Shown in pieces: positions 1 to 6,985 of a stretch of DNA of 64,000 nucleotides. How positions within the stretch are numbered: position 1 is the first letter of the stretch; each line of letters starts with the position of its first letter. The notes under the pieces are model-generated. The model did not search any database and was not told where the DNA came from. It saw nothing but the letters and a program-made list of their open reading frames with translations. Source of the DNA: Chthoniobacteraceae bacterium (GTDB taxonomy: Bacteria > Verrucomicrobiota > Verrucomicrobiia > Chthoniobacterales > Chthoniobacteraceae). The position numbers and the translations under genes were made by a program. The stretch spans positions 1-64,000 of the forward strand of contig CANIWM010000024.1 of the NCBI GenBank assembly GCA_947471505.1. The letters are read 5' to 3'.

Positions 1-89
1 CGCTTGGTCAGGTCCGGCGGCAGGATTTTGCCCACCACTGCGGCCTCACCCAATAGGTGAACGTTTTTCGCGCTCGTTTCGTCGTGCAT
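1..89 (-). CDS. Partial hypothetical protein, N-terminal 29 residues
   Basis: An open frame on the minus strand starts with ATG at 89-87 and runs off the left edge without a stop. The visible protein begins MHDETSAKNVHLLGEAAVVG and continues with KILPPDLTK. Nothing in these residues allows a family call. The frame could be chance, but no competing frame looks better here. Confidence 0.35.
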   Translation of the reverse strand, partial: MHDETSAKNVHLLGEAAVVGKILPPDLTK

Positions 90-279
90 CTCTCTGTTGT
101 TGCACGACTTCCGCCATTTTCACATCCGGCTAACTGCTTTATTTAGGGTTAAAAAAGACCACGTCGCACCTGCCATCCAGCCGGCGCGCCATGATGTTCT
201 GCTAACGCGGGCAGCGAACCATATTTTTCTTACTGGGCAAGCGCTATTTTTCGGGGATTCCACCTATTTTACCGGCAAA

Positions 280-531
280 ACCCATTGAAACACCCCCGCC
301 AGCCGCCGGCCCCGCCCCTCCAGCCGCCAAAACTCGCCATCCAGCCGTTGAACCTGTAGAGCCAGCCGTTTGCCCCCTCCATCCCGCCGTTTAAAGTCCC
401 CCGATAGCCGTTTAAACTGGCACCGTAGCCGTTTAACCTACCCGTGCAGCCGGTGAAGGTGGGCAGGCAGCCGTTGAAGGCGGACGTACAGCGGATTAAG
501 GAGGTGGTACAGTGGGGAAAACGAAGCTGCT
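280..531. repeat. Degenerate tandem array with exact 21-bp period
   Basis: Successive units start at 280, 301, 322, 343, 364, 385, 406, 427, 448, 469, 490 and 511, with no slippage. The conserved head is AGCCGTTKAA, followed by about 11 variable bases. On the minus strand the open frame reads as heptapeptides such as LNGYGAS, LNGYRGT, FNGWMAS and FGGWRGG. The frame has no other protein-like features, so I treat it as a DNA repeat rather than a gene. A second array with the same period lies at 29827-30098. Confidence 0.8.
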
Positions 532-566
532 TGGGAACGCGATTCCCGGCGCGAGCTTGGAAGGGG

Positions 567-802
567 GTGACCGCGCTGTGATGTAAATCGGAGCGGGGAT
601 TTGCCGTTGGCTGTCTTCGGCTCCTAATCCCCGTTCTGCCACGCGCGCAGCGCCCAATCTGTTTCACGCTGCTCCCGGAGGGGAACGGTTTTCTAGTTGG
701 GCGCTCCGCGCTACGCGGGACGGGGATTAGGAAATCCCCGCTCCGGGCGAGCTTCGCTCGCATTTCAGGCGGGACGAGCGTCCTACATCACGCAGCGGTC
801 AC
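567..802. repeat. Inverted-repeat element with GTGACCGC ends
   Basis: The left end at 567-585 reads GTGACCGCGCTGTGATGTA. The right end at 784-802 is its near-perfect reverse complement. Inside are further inverted pairs: CTCCTAATCCCCGT near 631 against ACGGGGATTAGGA near 720, and GGAGCGGGGATT near 592 against AATCCCCGCTCC near 735. Read on the minus strand, the right end contains GTAG followed by the palindrome GGACGCTCGTCC. No transposase is present. It resembles a non-autonomous element or paired REP cluster. A related motif follows the second 21-bp array at 30162. Confidence 0.6.
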
Positions 803-927
803 ATCCGCTTTGAATTGTTCAATGCGTTGAAACTTCACTTCGCGGGGGGCGCTGTCGATTGGAACGCATGTGTCTTACGAAATGACCGAGCTGCTTTTGG
901 TTTCCGTGAAGCCCTTTGGAATTGGCG

Positions 928-1278
928 TCAGACGAATGAGCACTTGGGTTTGAAGATTAACTCACTCGGGAAGCAGATTCCGGGGGCGAGCAAGTAAGGC
1001 CAGACATCGTTCAGCGCATCGAAGGCGATATGCTCGCAAGCCCACGCCTCAAAACACTCCGCGATGCGCATCACCTCGCGCATCAATTGATCCATGCCGT
1101 TGTAGCACTCGCTCAAATTGATGCGAGGTTCGCGCTCTGCGTGGGATTCACAAGCGGCCCAGAGCGAATGGGCGACGGCAAAGACGGCGGCGGGATCGAC
1201 TGATTGCGATGTGGTGTTCACGATGGTGTGTAGTGACTCCGCAGCGGCCGCATTCCTGGAAGGAAATCCGCGAAACAC
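928..1278 (-). CDS. Small conserved-looking hypothetical protein
   Basis: The minus-strand frame encodes up to 116 residues with a balanced, protein-like composition (for example DPAAVFAVAHSLWAACE and RINLSECYNGMDQLMREV), unlike the overlapping plus frame at 815-997. It is probably helical and cytosolic with no signal peptide. The first ATG (1278) adds an unlikely N-terminus MFRGFPSRNAAAA; the core begins near SLHTIVN, so the true start may be a downstream non-ATG codon near 1230. The tail after DVWPYLL (APGICFPSELIFKPKCSFV) looks unlike the core, so C-terminal truncation is possible. Function is unknown. Confidence 0.5.
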   Translation of the reverse strand: MFRGFPSRNAAAAESLHTIVNTTSQSVDPAAVFAVAHSLWAACESHAEREPRINLSECYNGMDQLMREVMRIAECFEAWACEHIAFDALNDVWPYLLAPGICFPSELIFKPKCSFV

Positions 1279-1336
1279 CGGGGTGTGATTGAATGCGGAA
1301 TGGAAATCGGATGAATTGGAGGGCCGAAGGTCCGCA

Positions 1337-1523
1337 AATGTAATAGCCCAGGCAAAGCGAGGAACGAGCGCAGGCCTGGGTCATGCCGAAGTGACGGGCG
1401 AGCCCTGAAAGGGCGCAATCGAGCTGCAAGCACGCGGATATTTCGCCCTTGCAGGGCTGGTATCGTTCTCCTGCTGGAACCCAGGGCTGCGCTCGTTCCT
1501 CGCTGACCCTGGGCTATTACATT
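1337..1523. repeat. Paired hairpin (BIME-like) inverted repeat
   Basis: Arms of 44 bp at 1337-1380 and 1480-1523 are inverted copies of each other. Read outward to inward each arm is GTAATAG, a stem CCCAGGG/CCCTGGG, and an apical sequence containing GCGAGGAACGAGCGC. Between the arms lies a second inverted pair built on AGCCCTGAAAGGGCG (about 1400) and CGCCCTTGCAGGGCT (about 1444). Weaker inverted similarity continues outward on both sides. The structure fits two REP-type hairpins in opposite orientation. The stretch 1279-1627 holds nothing else recognisable. Confidence 0.75.
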
Positions 1524-1627
1524 GCCGGGCTTTCAGCCCTTCGCTTGTTCCACTTTATTCACACTCGAAATGCCGGAGGCGACCGGATGGCGATTGGCAA
1601 GGGAGGGCGTGCCTGCCACGTTCCGGC

Positions 1628-1870
1628 ATGGCAAAAGCAAAACCAGTCAAATGGACCCGCGAGCATTTCCTCATCGCACTGAATCTGTATTGCAAACTGC
1701 CGTTCGGAAAACTCGATCAGCGTAACCCGATCATCAAAGAAGTCTCCGCGAAGATGGGACGGACCCCGAGCAGTCTCGCGATGAAGCTCAGCAACTTCGC
1801 ATCGCTCGATCCGGTGCAGCAGGCGCGTGGAATCAAAGGCCTCTCCGGCGCGACGAATAGAGAGACGTAG
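1628..1870 (+). pseudogene. N-terminal fragment of an HNH restriction endonuclease-like protein
   Basis: The 80-residue frame MAKAKPVKWTREHFLIALNL, continuing YCKLPFGKLDQRNP, with GRTPSSLAMKLSNFASLDP, matches my recollection of the N-terminal domain of the family of putative HNH restriction endonucleases, which are normally about 300 residues. The C-terminal HNH nuclease part is absent: the frame ends at TAG 1868-1870 and no continuation is visible in the other plus frames down to the Bax-inhibitor gene at 2042. The catalytic domain is therefore lost and the product, if made, should be inactive as a nuclease. An independent small DNA-binding protein cannot be excluded. Confidence 0.65.
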
Positions 1871-2041
1871 CTGCGCGGGCATTTGTTCACAGCCTCTAAG
1901 CGGGGAAACTGTGGGCGGGGAAATCTGTGGCGGTTTCGTCGCAACGCATGACCATCGCGCTTGCGAGAAATCACTTCTCACCAATCACAAATTACAGCCG
2001 ATAGACACGGAGGCGACCATCGTCTGACGACGGGTAGAGCA

Positions 2042-2779
2042 TTAATCGCGGCGGGATGAGAGCTTCGCGAGCAGGCGGAGGATTTCGAGGTAGAGCCAGA
2101 CGAGCGTGACCAGGAGGCCGAACGCTCCGTACCATTCGAGATACTTCGGCGCACCGACTTGAGCGCCTTGCTCGATGAAGTCGAAATCCAGCACGAGATT
2201 GAGTGCGGCGATCACTACGACGAATGCGCTAATGCCGATGCTGAGCAGACCGCTGCCGTGCATGAATGACATGTTCACGTTAAACATACTGAGCACCCAG
2301 CTCACGAGATACATGATGCAGATCCCGCCGGTCGCAGCGACCACGCCGAGTTTGAAGTTCTCCGTGGCGCGAATCCAGCCGGTACGATACGCGGCGAGCA
2401 ACGCAAACAGCGTTCCGAAAGTGAGCATCCCCGCTTGAAGGACGATGCCGTTGAATTTCGCATTGTACATCGCCGAGATGCCACCGATGAGGAGACCCTC
2501 GCAGAGCGCATAAATCGGCGCAGTCACTGGCGACCATTCCTTTTTGAAAACCGTCACCAACCCGACGATGAAACCGACGATCGCCCCACCAATGGCCCAG
2601 GACATGGCTCCCGCCGGATTCGCTTCGAATTTCTGCCAGGTGAAGAGCGCCGCAAACATCGCGACTATGAGCAGGGCCGCCGTCTTATTGACCGTGCCTT
2701 GGATCGTCATACGCTGCTCACCGACGGCGACGCCCCCGGTGAATGTGTTCTCGTTGAGTGTCGGATTGGATGTTCTCAT
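2042..2779 (-). CDS. Bax inhibitor-1/YccA family membrane protein
   Basis: The 245-residue product begins with a polar N-terminus of about 28 residues (NPTLNENTFTGG) and is followed by about seven hydrophobic segments, such as KTAALLIVAMFAALFTW and AIGGAIVGFIVGLVTVF. The C-terminus includes YLEWYGAFGLLVTLVWLYLE, then ILRLLAKL. This order and length fit the prokaryotic Bax inhibitor-1/YccA-like family (PF12811 type), integral membrane proteins whose bacterial role is poorly defined (ion leak or stress are suggested for relatives). ATG at 2779 gives the expected short N-terminal tail. It stands alone, separated from the next minus-strand gene by about 200 bp. Confidence 0.85.
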   Translation of the reverse strand: MRTSNPTLNENTFTGGVAVGEQRMTIQGTVNKTAALLIVAMFAALFTWQKFEANPAGAMSWAIGGAIVGFIVGLVTVFKKEWSPVTAPIYALCEGLLIGGISAMYNAKFNGIVLQAGMLTFGTLFALLAAYRTGWIRATENFKLGVVAATGGICIMYLVSWVLSMFNVNMSFMHGSGLLSIGISAFVVVIAALNLVLDFDFIEQGAQVGAPKYLEWYGAFGLLVTLVWLYLEILRLLAKLSSRRD

Positions 2780-2976
2780 GGTGATGATAGCTTAGCGGGA
2801 AGCAAACCGGCGGCAACCCAGCATCGCGCCCGCCCCGCAGGAGACGGGGAAAGGTAAGAAAAACGAAATAGCTTCCACTCCGAAATAAACGCCACGAACC
2901 ACAATGGCGTGCAATTTTATCCCAAAAGCGCCCCCATTTCCCATAGCCCCAACGGACTCCGCGCAGTGCGGGCGCG

Positions 2977-3648
2977 CTACTTCTCTTTCTTCGACGGTGC
3001 GGCGGGTAAAAGGCGCAGGCTCTGCAAGGTCTCGGGGGTCTTGTAGTGGCGCTTGAGGCCGCTGTCTTTCAGCGCGGATGCGGGGACGTGGACGATGAAT
3101 TCTGCGAAGCATTTCTCTACCCGCTTCTTTTGCAGGTCGAGCCCCTTGCGCGTCTCCCAGAACTCCGCCTCGATGTTCGAGAGCGCGCGTGCGGCTTCGT
3201 CGGGGCCGAGGTCTTCGTGGCGGGCCATCACCCAGACAAGCTCCGGGTCTTCCGGCAGGGAGACGGGGAAGGGGACGAAGGGCACTTTGATTTCCTCCTC
3301 CAGCGCGATAGTCGCATCCACCTTCACTTCGCTCGTCACCGTGCGGTCGGGCAGCGTGATTTCTACGGCCACTTTCTTGCCTTCTTCGTCGGGGGTAATC
3401 TCCACGTTCTCCTCGCCGAATTTCGTCGCCATCTCGCGGGCGAACTCCTGCATCGTATCGGGCTCGATGTTGGGCAGCGCGCCCGTCTCGCAGAACTTGT
3501 CGAACGCTTGGAGATTTTTCAGCAGCCGGACTTCCTTCGCGACCTCATCATAGATGGTGGAGGCCAAGTGCGGGTCTTTGGTGGCCTTGGGCAGCACCTT
3601 TTCGAGCAGTGAGAGGAACATGGCCTCGTTCAATCCTTTGTTTTTCAT
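2977..3648 (-). CDS. Hypothetical cytosolic protein, 223 residues
   Basis: I place the start at ATG 3648-3646 (MKNKGLNEAMFLSLLEKVLP). The frame is open further upstream to 3741, but that extension overlaps the inverted repeat at 3724-3843 and has no protein-like character. The protein is charged, with a predicted helical first half (DEVAKEVRLLKNLQAFDKF), a middle beta-rich part (KKVAVEITLPDRTVTSEVKV) and a lysine-rich tail ending SKKEK. There is no signal peptide or membrane segment. I do not recognise the family. It is followed downstream by the Bax-inhibitor-like gene on the same strand. Confidence 0.65.
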   Translation of the reverse strand: MKNKGLNEAMFLSLLEKVLPKATKDPHLASTIYDEVAKEVRLLKNLQAFDKFCETGALPNIEPDTMQEFAREMATKFGEENVEITPDEEGKKVAVEITLPDRTVTSEVKVDATIALEEEIKVPFVPFPVSLPEDPELVWVMARHEDLGPDEAARALSNIEAEFWETRKGLDLQKKRVEKCFAEFIVHVPASALKDSGLKRHYKTPETLQSLRLLPAAPSKKEK

Positions 3649-3723
3649 CGGGCGGCGTTGGTAGTCGGGAACTGGAGAACTGCAAGCGATTGCGCAGATT
3701 GTTTCGCATGAACTCCGCATTTG

Positions 3724-3843
3724 AACCGCAGATAAACGCAAATCTCCGCAGATACTTTGAAGTCAGCACCTTTTGCACGGGACGGAATGGCACCGAGTCA
3801 TCAGTGCCACAACATCTGCGTTCATTCGCGTTTATCTGCGGTT
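3724..3843. repeat. Inverted repeat of the AACCGCAGATAAACGC type
   Basis: The left arm at 3724-3753 starts AACCGCAGATAAACGCAAAT. The right arm at 3814-3843 is its inverted counterpart with about five mismatches in 30 bases. It sits between two minus-strand genes. No ORF or target-site duplication is evident. Similar words recur in many bacterial intergenic regions, as far as I recall, so this is probably a dispersed repeat rather than a gene-specific regulator. Confidence 0.65.
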
Positions 3844-3864
3844 TATTCGCGGCGGTCGCGTTGG

Positions 3865-4845
3865 CTACTTCTTCTGCTGGAACATCTGTTTCCCCATCTT
3901 CAGGCCGAACTGCTGCATGTCGCGCATTTGGTTCAGCGACTTTCGGAAGACTTCGACTTGGTCGGGCGAGAGCACGGTGTTCGCTTGGTTGAGGACGCGG
4001 TTGTGTAGGTCTTCTTCCTTTTTGAGGAAGTCGGCGACGGCGTTGTCGTCCTGCAAAACCTTCATCGCTTCGGTGGGGTTTGTGTTTCCGGCTTCGAGTG
4101 CGGAGGCGGGCGTTTTGAGCCGCTCTTGCGACATGAGGGCGATGACGCCTTCGCGCTGCTCGGGGGAAAGCGGAGCGCCGGCGGCGCTGAATTGGCTCTC
4201 CACTTGGCCGAACATCATGCGGTCGCCCACGGTGCGCTCGTAGGCGGTGAGTTCGTTCATCTTTTCTTCGCCGACGAGGGATTTGAGCTTCTTGTCGAAC
4301 TCGTCTTTTTGCGCGGTGAGCTTGGCCTGTGCAGCTTTTGGATCGTCGGAGTTCATCAGTTCCATCCCGAGGGTCGCCATCATCCCTTGGCGCTCGGCGA
4401 GCAAGGCCATGAAGGCGTCGGCAGTCGTAGGGTCGAGCTTTTTGGTGAAGTCGCCATACATCATGCGAGCGCCCATTTCGGACTGCATTTTGAGCATCTT
4501 CTTGCCCTCCTCGCCCTTAAACATATCGGCCAAACCCTTCACCATATCGCCCGCTGCTGGGGCGGCGGGTTTCTCGGCGGAGGGTGTCGTTGCTGCGGGA
4601 GCTTCCTTGGCTTTGGCCAGCGCGGCGTCGCGCTCGGTGGCGAGACGCTTGGCGTTTTCTTCGGCAGTCTGCGCGTCCTCGGTGGCTTTCTTGAGGGCAG
4701 TCTCGATCTGCTTGGGGGCTGTGCGCATGGCGGCTACTTCAGCGCGGAGGGCGGCAAGCTCTGCGTCGCGAGCGGAGACTTGGCCGTAGAAAAAGAATGC
4801 GATGCCTGCGAATGCGACGGCGAGGATGGGAATGAGCGGCTTCAT
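3865..4845 (-). CDS. Membrane-anchored coiled-coil protein
   Basis: The real gene starts at ATG 4845-4843 (MKPLIPILAVAFAGIAFFFY) inside a longer open frame and encodes 326 residues. One N-terminal hydrophobic segment (residues 3-20) acts as a signal anchor. Residues about 25-75 form a coiled coil (ELAALRAEVAAM, IETALKKATEDAQTAEENAK), then an Ala/Pro linker, then a methionine-rich helical domain (MMYGDFTKKLDPTTADAFMA; SPEQREGVIALMSQERL). The topology suggests a periplasmic domain held in the inner membrane. Its start overlaps the stop of the upstream oxidoreductase gene (ATGA at 4845-4842), indicating translational coupling. I do not recognise a family. Confidence 0.75.
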   Translation of the reverse strand: MKPLIPILAVAFAGIAFFFYGQVSARDAELAALRAEVAAMRTAPKQIETALKKATEDAQTAEENAKRLATERDAALAKAKEAPAATTPSAEKPAAPAAGDMVKGLADMFKGEEGKKMLKMQSEMGARMMYGDFTKKLDPTTADAFMALLAERQGMMATLGMELMNSDDPKAAQAKLTAQKDEFDKKLKSLVGEEKMNELTAYERTVGDRMMFGQVESQFSAAGAPLSPEQREGVIALMSQERLKTPASALEAGNTNPTEAMKVLQDDNAVADFLKKEEDLHNRVLNQANTVLSPDQVEVFRKSLNQMRDMQQFGLKMGKQMFQQKK

Positions 4846-6356
4846 GCGACGGCAGGCACGATGTAAGGTGCGCGGTATTCGCGGGTGAGCATTTTGTCGG
4901 CGGCGGCGTTGCCGACGAACTTCTCGGTCTTCACATCCATGGTGAGGAATTCGCCGAGCGTGAGTTGTTCTTTTTCCAAATCTACGCCGTTCTTTTTGAG
5001 GTGATCGGCCATGCGCTCGTAGCTGTCGGCGGCTTCTTTGTTGCCCTTCACTTTTTCGAGGATTGCGCCGGGCGCTTGCTTGCTGCCGAGGCGGAGCGAG
5101 ATGTTGCCGGTGTGGCAGAGGCCGCTGCTGAGGTGGCCTTCGAGAATCTCCGCGTTTAGCTCCGGTGCTTTGCGGTTGCGGATGGCTTTGGTCCAGTTTT
5201 CGTGGTGCGAGCCTTGTCCGCTGTTGTCGGGTTTGCCGGGGTCTGTGCCGTCTTTCGGCGCGGGGAAATTGCCGAAGCGCTTCACCATCTTCTTGTCTTT
5301 GTCGAACGCGGCGGCGCTGTTGTAGTCGGGGACGACGACGGTGCCGTTCTCGTATTGGAGATAGACGCCGACGCCCGCGTAGCCGCGAAATTGGTCCATG
5401 TCGCCGCCGCCCCATTTGTCGTCCTTCCATTGCTCCTTCGAGCGCGGGAGGCCGCGCACTTCAAAAATGAGAGGCGCTTTCGCGTAGTCATGCACGACGA
5501 ACATCGTGTTCGGCGTCTCGCCGTCGTCCACGTAGCCGAGGCGTCCGCCGACGCTCCAGACCTTCGGGGAAAGCGTCTGCTCGCCCATGAACCAGCGGGC
5601 GATGTCCATCTGGTGAATGCCCTGATTGCCGAGGTCGCCGTTGCCGGTGTTCCAGTCCCAATGCCAATCGTAGTGCAGCTTCTTGCGCATGAGCGGCTTG
5701 ATGGCGGCGGGGCCAAACCACAGGTCTTTATCGATCCCCGCTGGCCAAGGTTGCTCGCCGTCCACCTTCCCAATGCTCGGGCGCGGCTTGTAGCAAGTGC
5801 CGCGCGCCCACAGGAGTTTGCCGAGGTTGCCGGCCTGAGTCCACGCAACGGCCTGATGCAGCCCGACGGTCGAGCGGCTCTGCGTGCCGCACTGGACGAT
5901 GCGCCCGTATTTCTTCGCGGCTTCGACGAGCACGCGGCCTTCGAAGACGTTGTGGGAGATAGGTTTTTCGATGTAGGAGTCTTTCCCCGCTTGGCAGGCC
6001 CAGACGCCGATGAGCGAGTGCCAGTGGTTTGGCGTGGCGGTGGAAATGGCGTCGATTTCTTTGCTTTCCAGCATCTTCCGAACGTCGGTGAACGTCTCGA
6101 CGGCTTGCCCACGCTTGCCCATCGCTTCCTTCTCCTTGCCGAGGATGCGTTCATCCACATCGCAGAGCGCGGTGATTTTCACGCCGTTGATTTTCCCGAG
6201 GTCGGAGATGTGGCTTTGCCCGCGACTGCCAAAGCCGATCATGCCGACGCGGATCTCGCTATTCGGAGACTGCGAGCGCGTGATGGCCGGGAAGCCGAGC
6301 GCGGCGACGGCGGTAGTTTTGAGGAAAGTACGACGGCTGAGTTGTGGTGTGTTCAT
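4842..6356 (-). CDS. Tat-exported Gfo/Idh/MocA family oxidoreductase
   Basis: The 504-residue protein starts MNTPQLSRRTFLKTTAVAAL, a twin-arginine signal (SRRTFLK, residues 7-13) with a hydrophobic core. A Rossmann NAD(P)-binding fold follows (VGMIGFGSRGQSH, residues 38-49). The family EKP motif is at 130-132 and the family C-terminal domain includes NQGIHQMDIARWF. Secreted Gfo/Idh proteins of this type are abundant in PVC bacteria and usually act on sugars or sugar derivatives; the substrate here cannot be read. The gene heads a two-gene minus-strand unit with the coiled-coil membrane protein, overlapping it by 4 bp. Confidence 0.88.
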   Translation of the reverse strand: MNTPQLSRRTFLKTTAVAALGFPAITRSQSPNSEIRVGMIGFGSRGQSHISDLGKINGVKITALCDVDERILGKEKEAMGKRGQAVETFTDVRKMLESKEIDAISTATPNHWHSLIGVWACQAGKDSYIEKPISHNVFEGRVLVEAAKKYGRIVQCGTQSRSTVGLHQAVAWTQAGNLGKLLWARGTCYKPRPSIGKVDGEQPWPAGIDKDLWFGPAAIKPLMRKKLHYDWHWDWNTGNGDLGNQGIHQMDIARWFMGEQTLSPKVWSVGGRLGYVDDGETPNTMFVVHDYAKAPLIFEVRGLPRSKEQWKDDKWGGGDMDQFRGYAGVGVYLQYENGTVVVPDYNSAAAFDKDKKMVKRFGNFPAPKDGTDPGKPDNSGQGSHHENWTKAIRNRKAPELNAEILEGHLSSGLCHTGNISLRLGSKQAPGAILEKVKGNKEAADSYERMADHLKKNGVDLEKEQLTLGEFLTMDVKTEKFVGNAAADKMLTREYRAPYIVPAVA

Positions 6357-6496
6357 GGTGCGTGAGATTGCGTGTATTAAAGCGCACAGTGCCAGCAGGA
6401 ATTAGAGCGAAGGTGTAGAATCGCGAGCTGTGGTCATTTTCATCACGCTCGGCTTTGGGCTTGGCCTTTGGCGTAGGGCTACAACATATTGAGGGC

Positions 6497-6979
6497 GTGA
6501 AACGCGTTATCTATGCAGGCTCCTTTGACCCGGTGACGAATGGCCATCTCGACGTGATCGAGCGGGCGGCGCGGTTGTGCGATGAGGTGATTGTGGCGGT
6601 GGCGTTTAATCCGCAGAAGCATGGTCTTTTTCTCCCGGAAGAGCGTGTGGTTCTGCTGAATGCTGCGGTGGCGGGGATTAAGAATGTGCGGGTGACTTCG
6701 TTCCATGGGCTGCTGGTGGAGTTTGCGCGGAGGGAGGGGGCGAGCGCGGTGATTCGGGGGTTGCGGGCCGTGAGTGATTTCGAGTTGGAGTTCCAGATGG
6801 CGCTGATGAATCGGCGGCTGGAGCCTCTGCTGGAGACGTTGTTTTTGATGCCGAAAGAAGAATACAGCTACGTGTCGTCGCGCTTGGTGAAAGAGGTGGC
6901 GAGCCTCGGCGGGGATGTGTCGCATTTTGTCCCTGCGGTGGTGGCGGCGGCGCTGCGAGCGAAGTACGGGCAGAAGTAG
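6497..6979 (+). CDS. coaD: Phosphopantetheine adenylyltransferase
   Basis: CoaD transfers AMP from ATP to 4'-phosphopantetheine, the penultimate step of coenzyme A synthesis, in the cytosol. The sequence shows the nucleotidyltransferase motif [12 protein letters not shown] near the N-terminus, [20 protein letters not shown] in the middle and [14 protein letters not shown] near the C-terminus, all family signatures. I chose the GTG at 6497 because it gives the usual 160 residues beginning (M)KRVIYAGSF; the frame is open further upstream (GTG/ATG-like codons to 6455) but that adds a non-family extension. The kinase gene follows after 6 bp. Confidence 0.93.
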   Translation: MKRVIYAGSFDPVTNGHLDVIERAARLCDEVIVAVAFNPQKHGLFLPEERVVLLNAAVAGIKNVRVTSFHGLLVEFARREGASAVIRGLRAVSDFELEFQMALMNRRLEPLLETLFLMPKEEYSYVSSRLVKEVASLGGDVSHFVPAVVAAALRAKYGQK

Positions 6980-6985
6980 AAAGCG

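Larger units (their letters stand above)
90..927. other. Gene-free stretch dominated by repeats
   Basis: No convincing gene lies here. The frames at 97-288 (plus), 269-763 (minus) and 815-997 (plus) are open but their translations are either low-complexity or follow the repeat period. The stretch holds a 21-bp periodic array (280-531) followed by an inverted-repeat element (567-802), each listed separately. Confidence 0.6.

Noticed and set aside
97-288. 63-residue plus-strand frame
   Set aside because: No recognisable pattern and it runs into the 21-bp array.
280-531. CRISPR array
   Set aside because: Units are 21 bp with no separate spacers and conserved only at one end; there are no cas genes in the window.
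269-763. 164-residue minus-strand frame with heptapeptide repeats
   Set aside because: The repeats follow the 21-bp DNA period, the rest is Arg/Ser-rich without any fold-like pattern, and the frame also crosses the inverted-repeat element. I keep it as a repeat, not a gene.
815-997. 60-residue plus-strand frame
   Set aside because: It overlaps the better minus-strand candidate at 928-1278 and has no supporting feature.
5202-6365. 387-residue plus-strand frame opposite the Tat oxidoreductase
   Set aside because: It is antisense to a clear Gfo/Idh gene, a common artefact of high-GC codon use.
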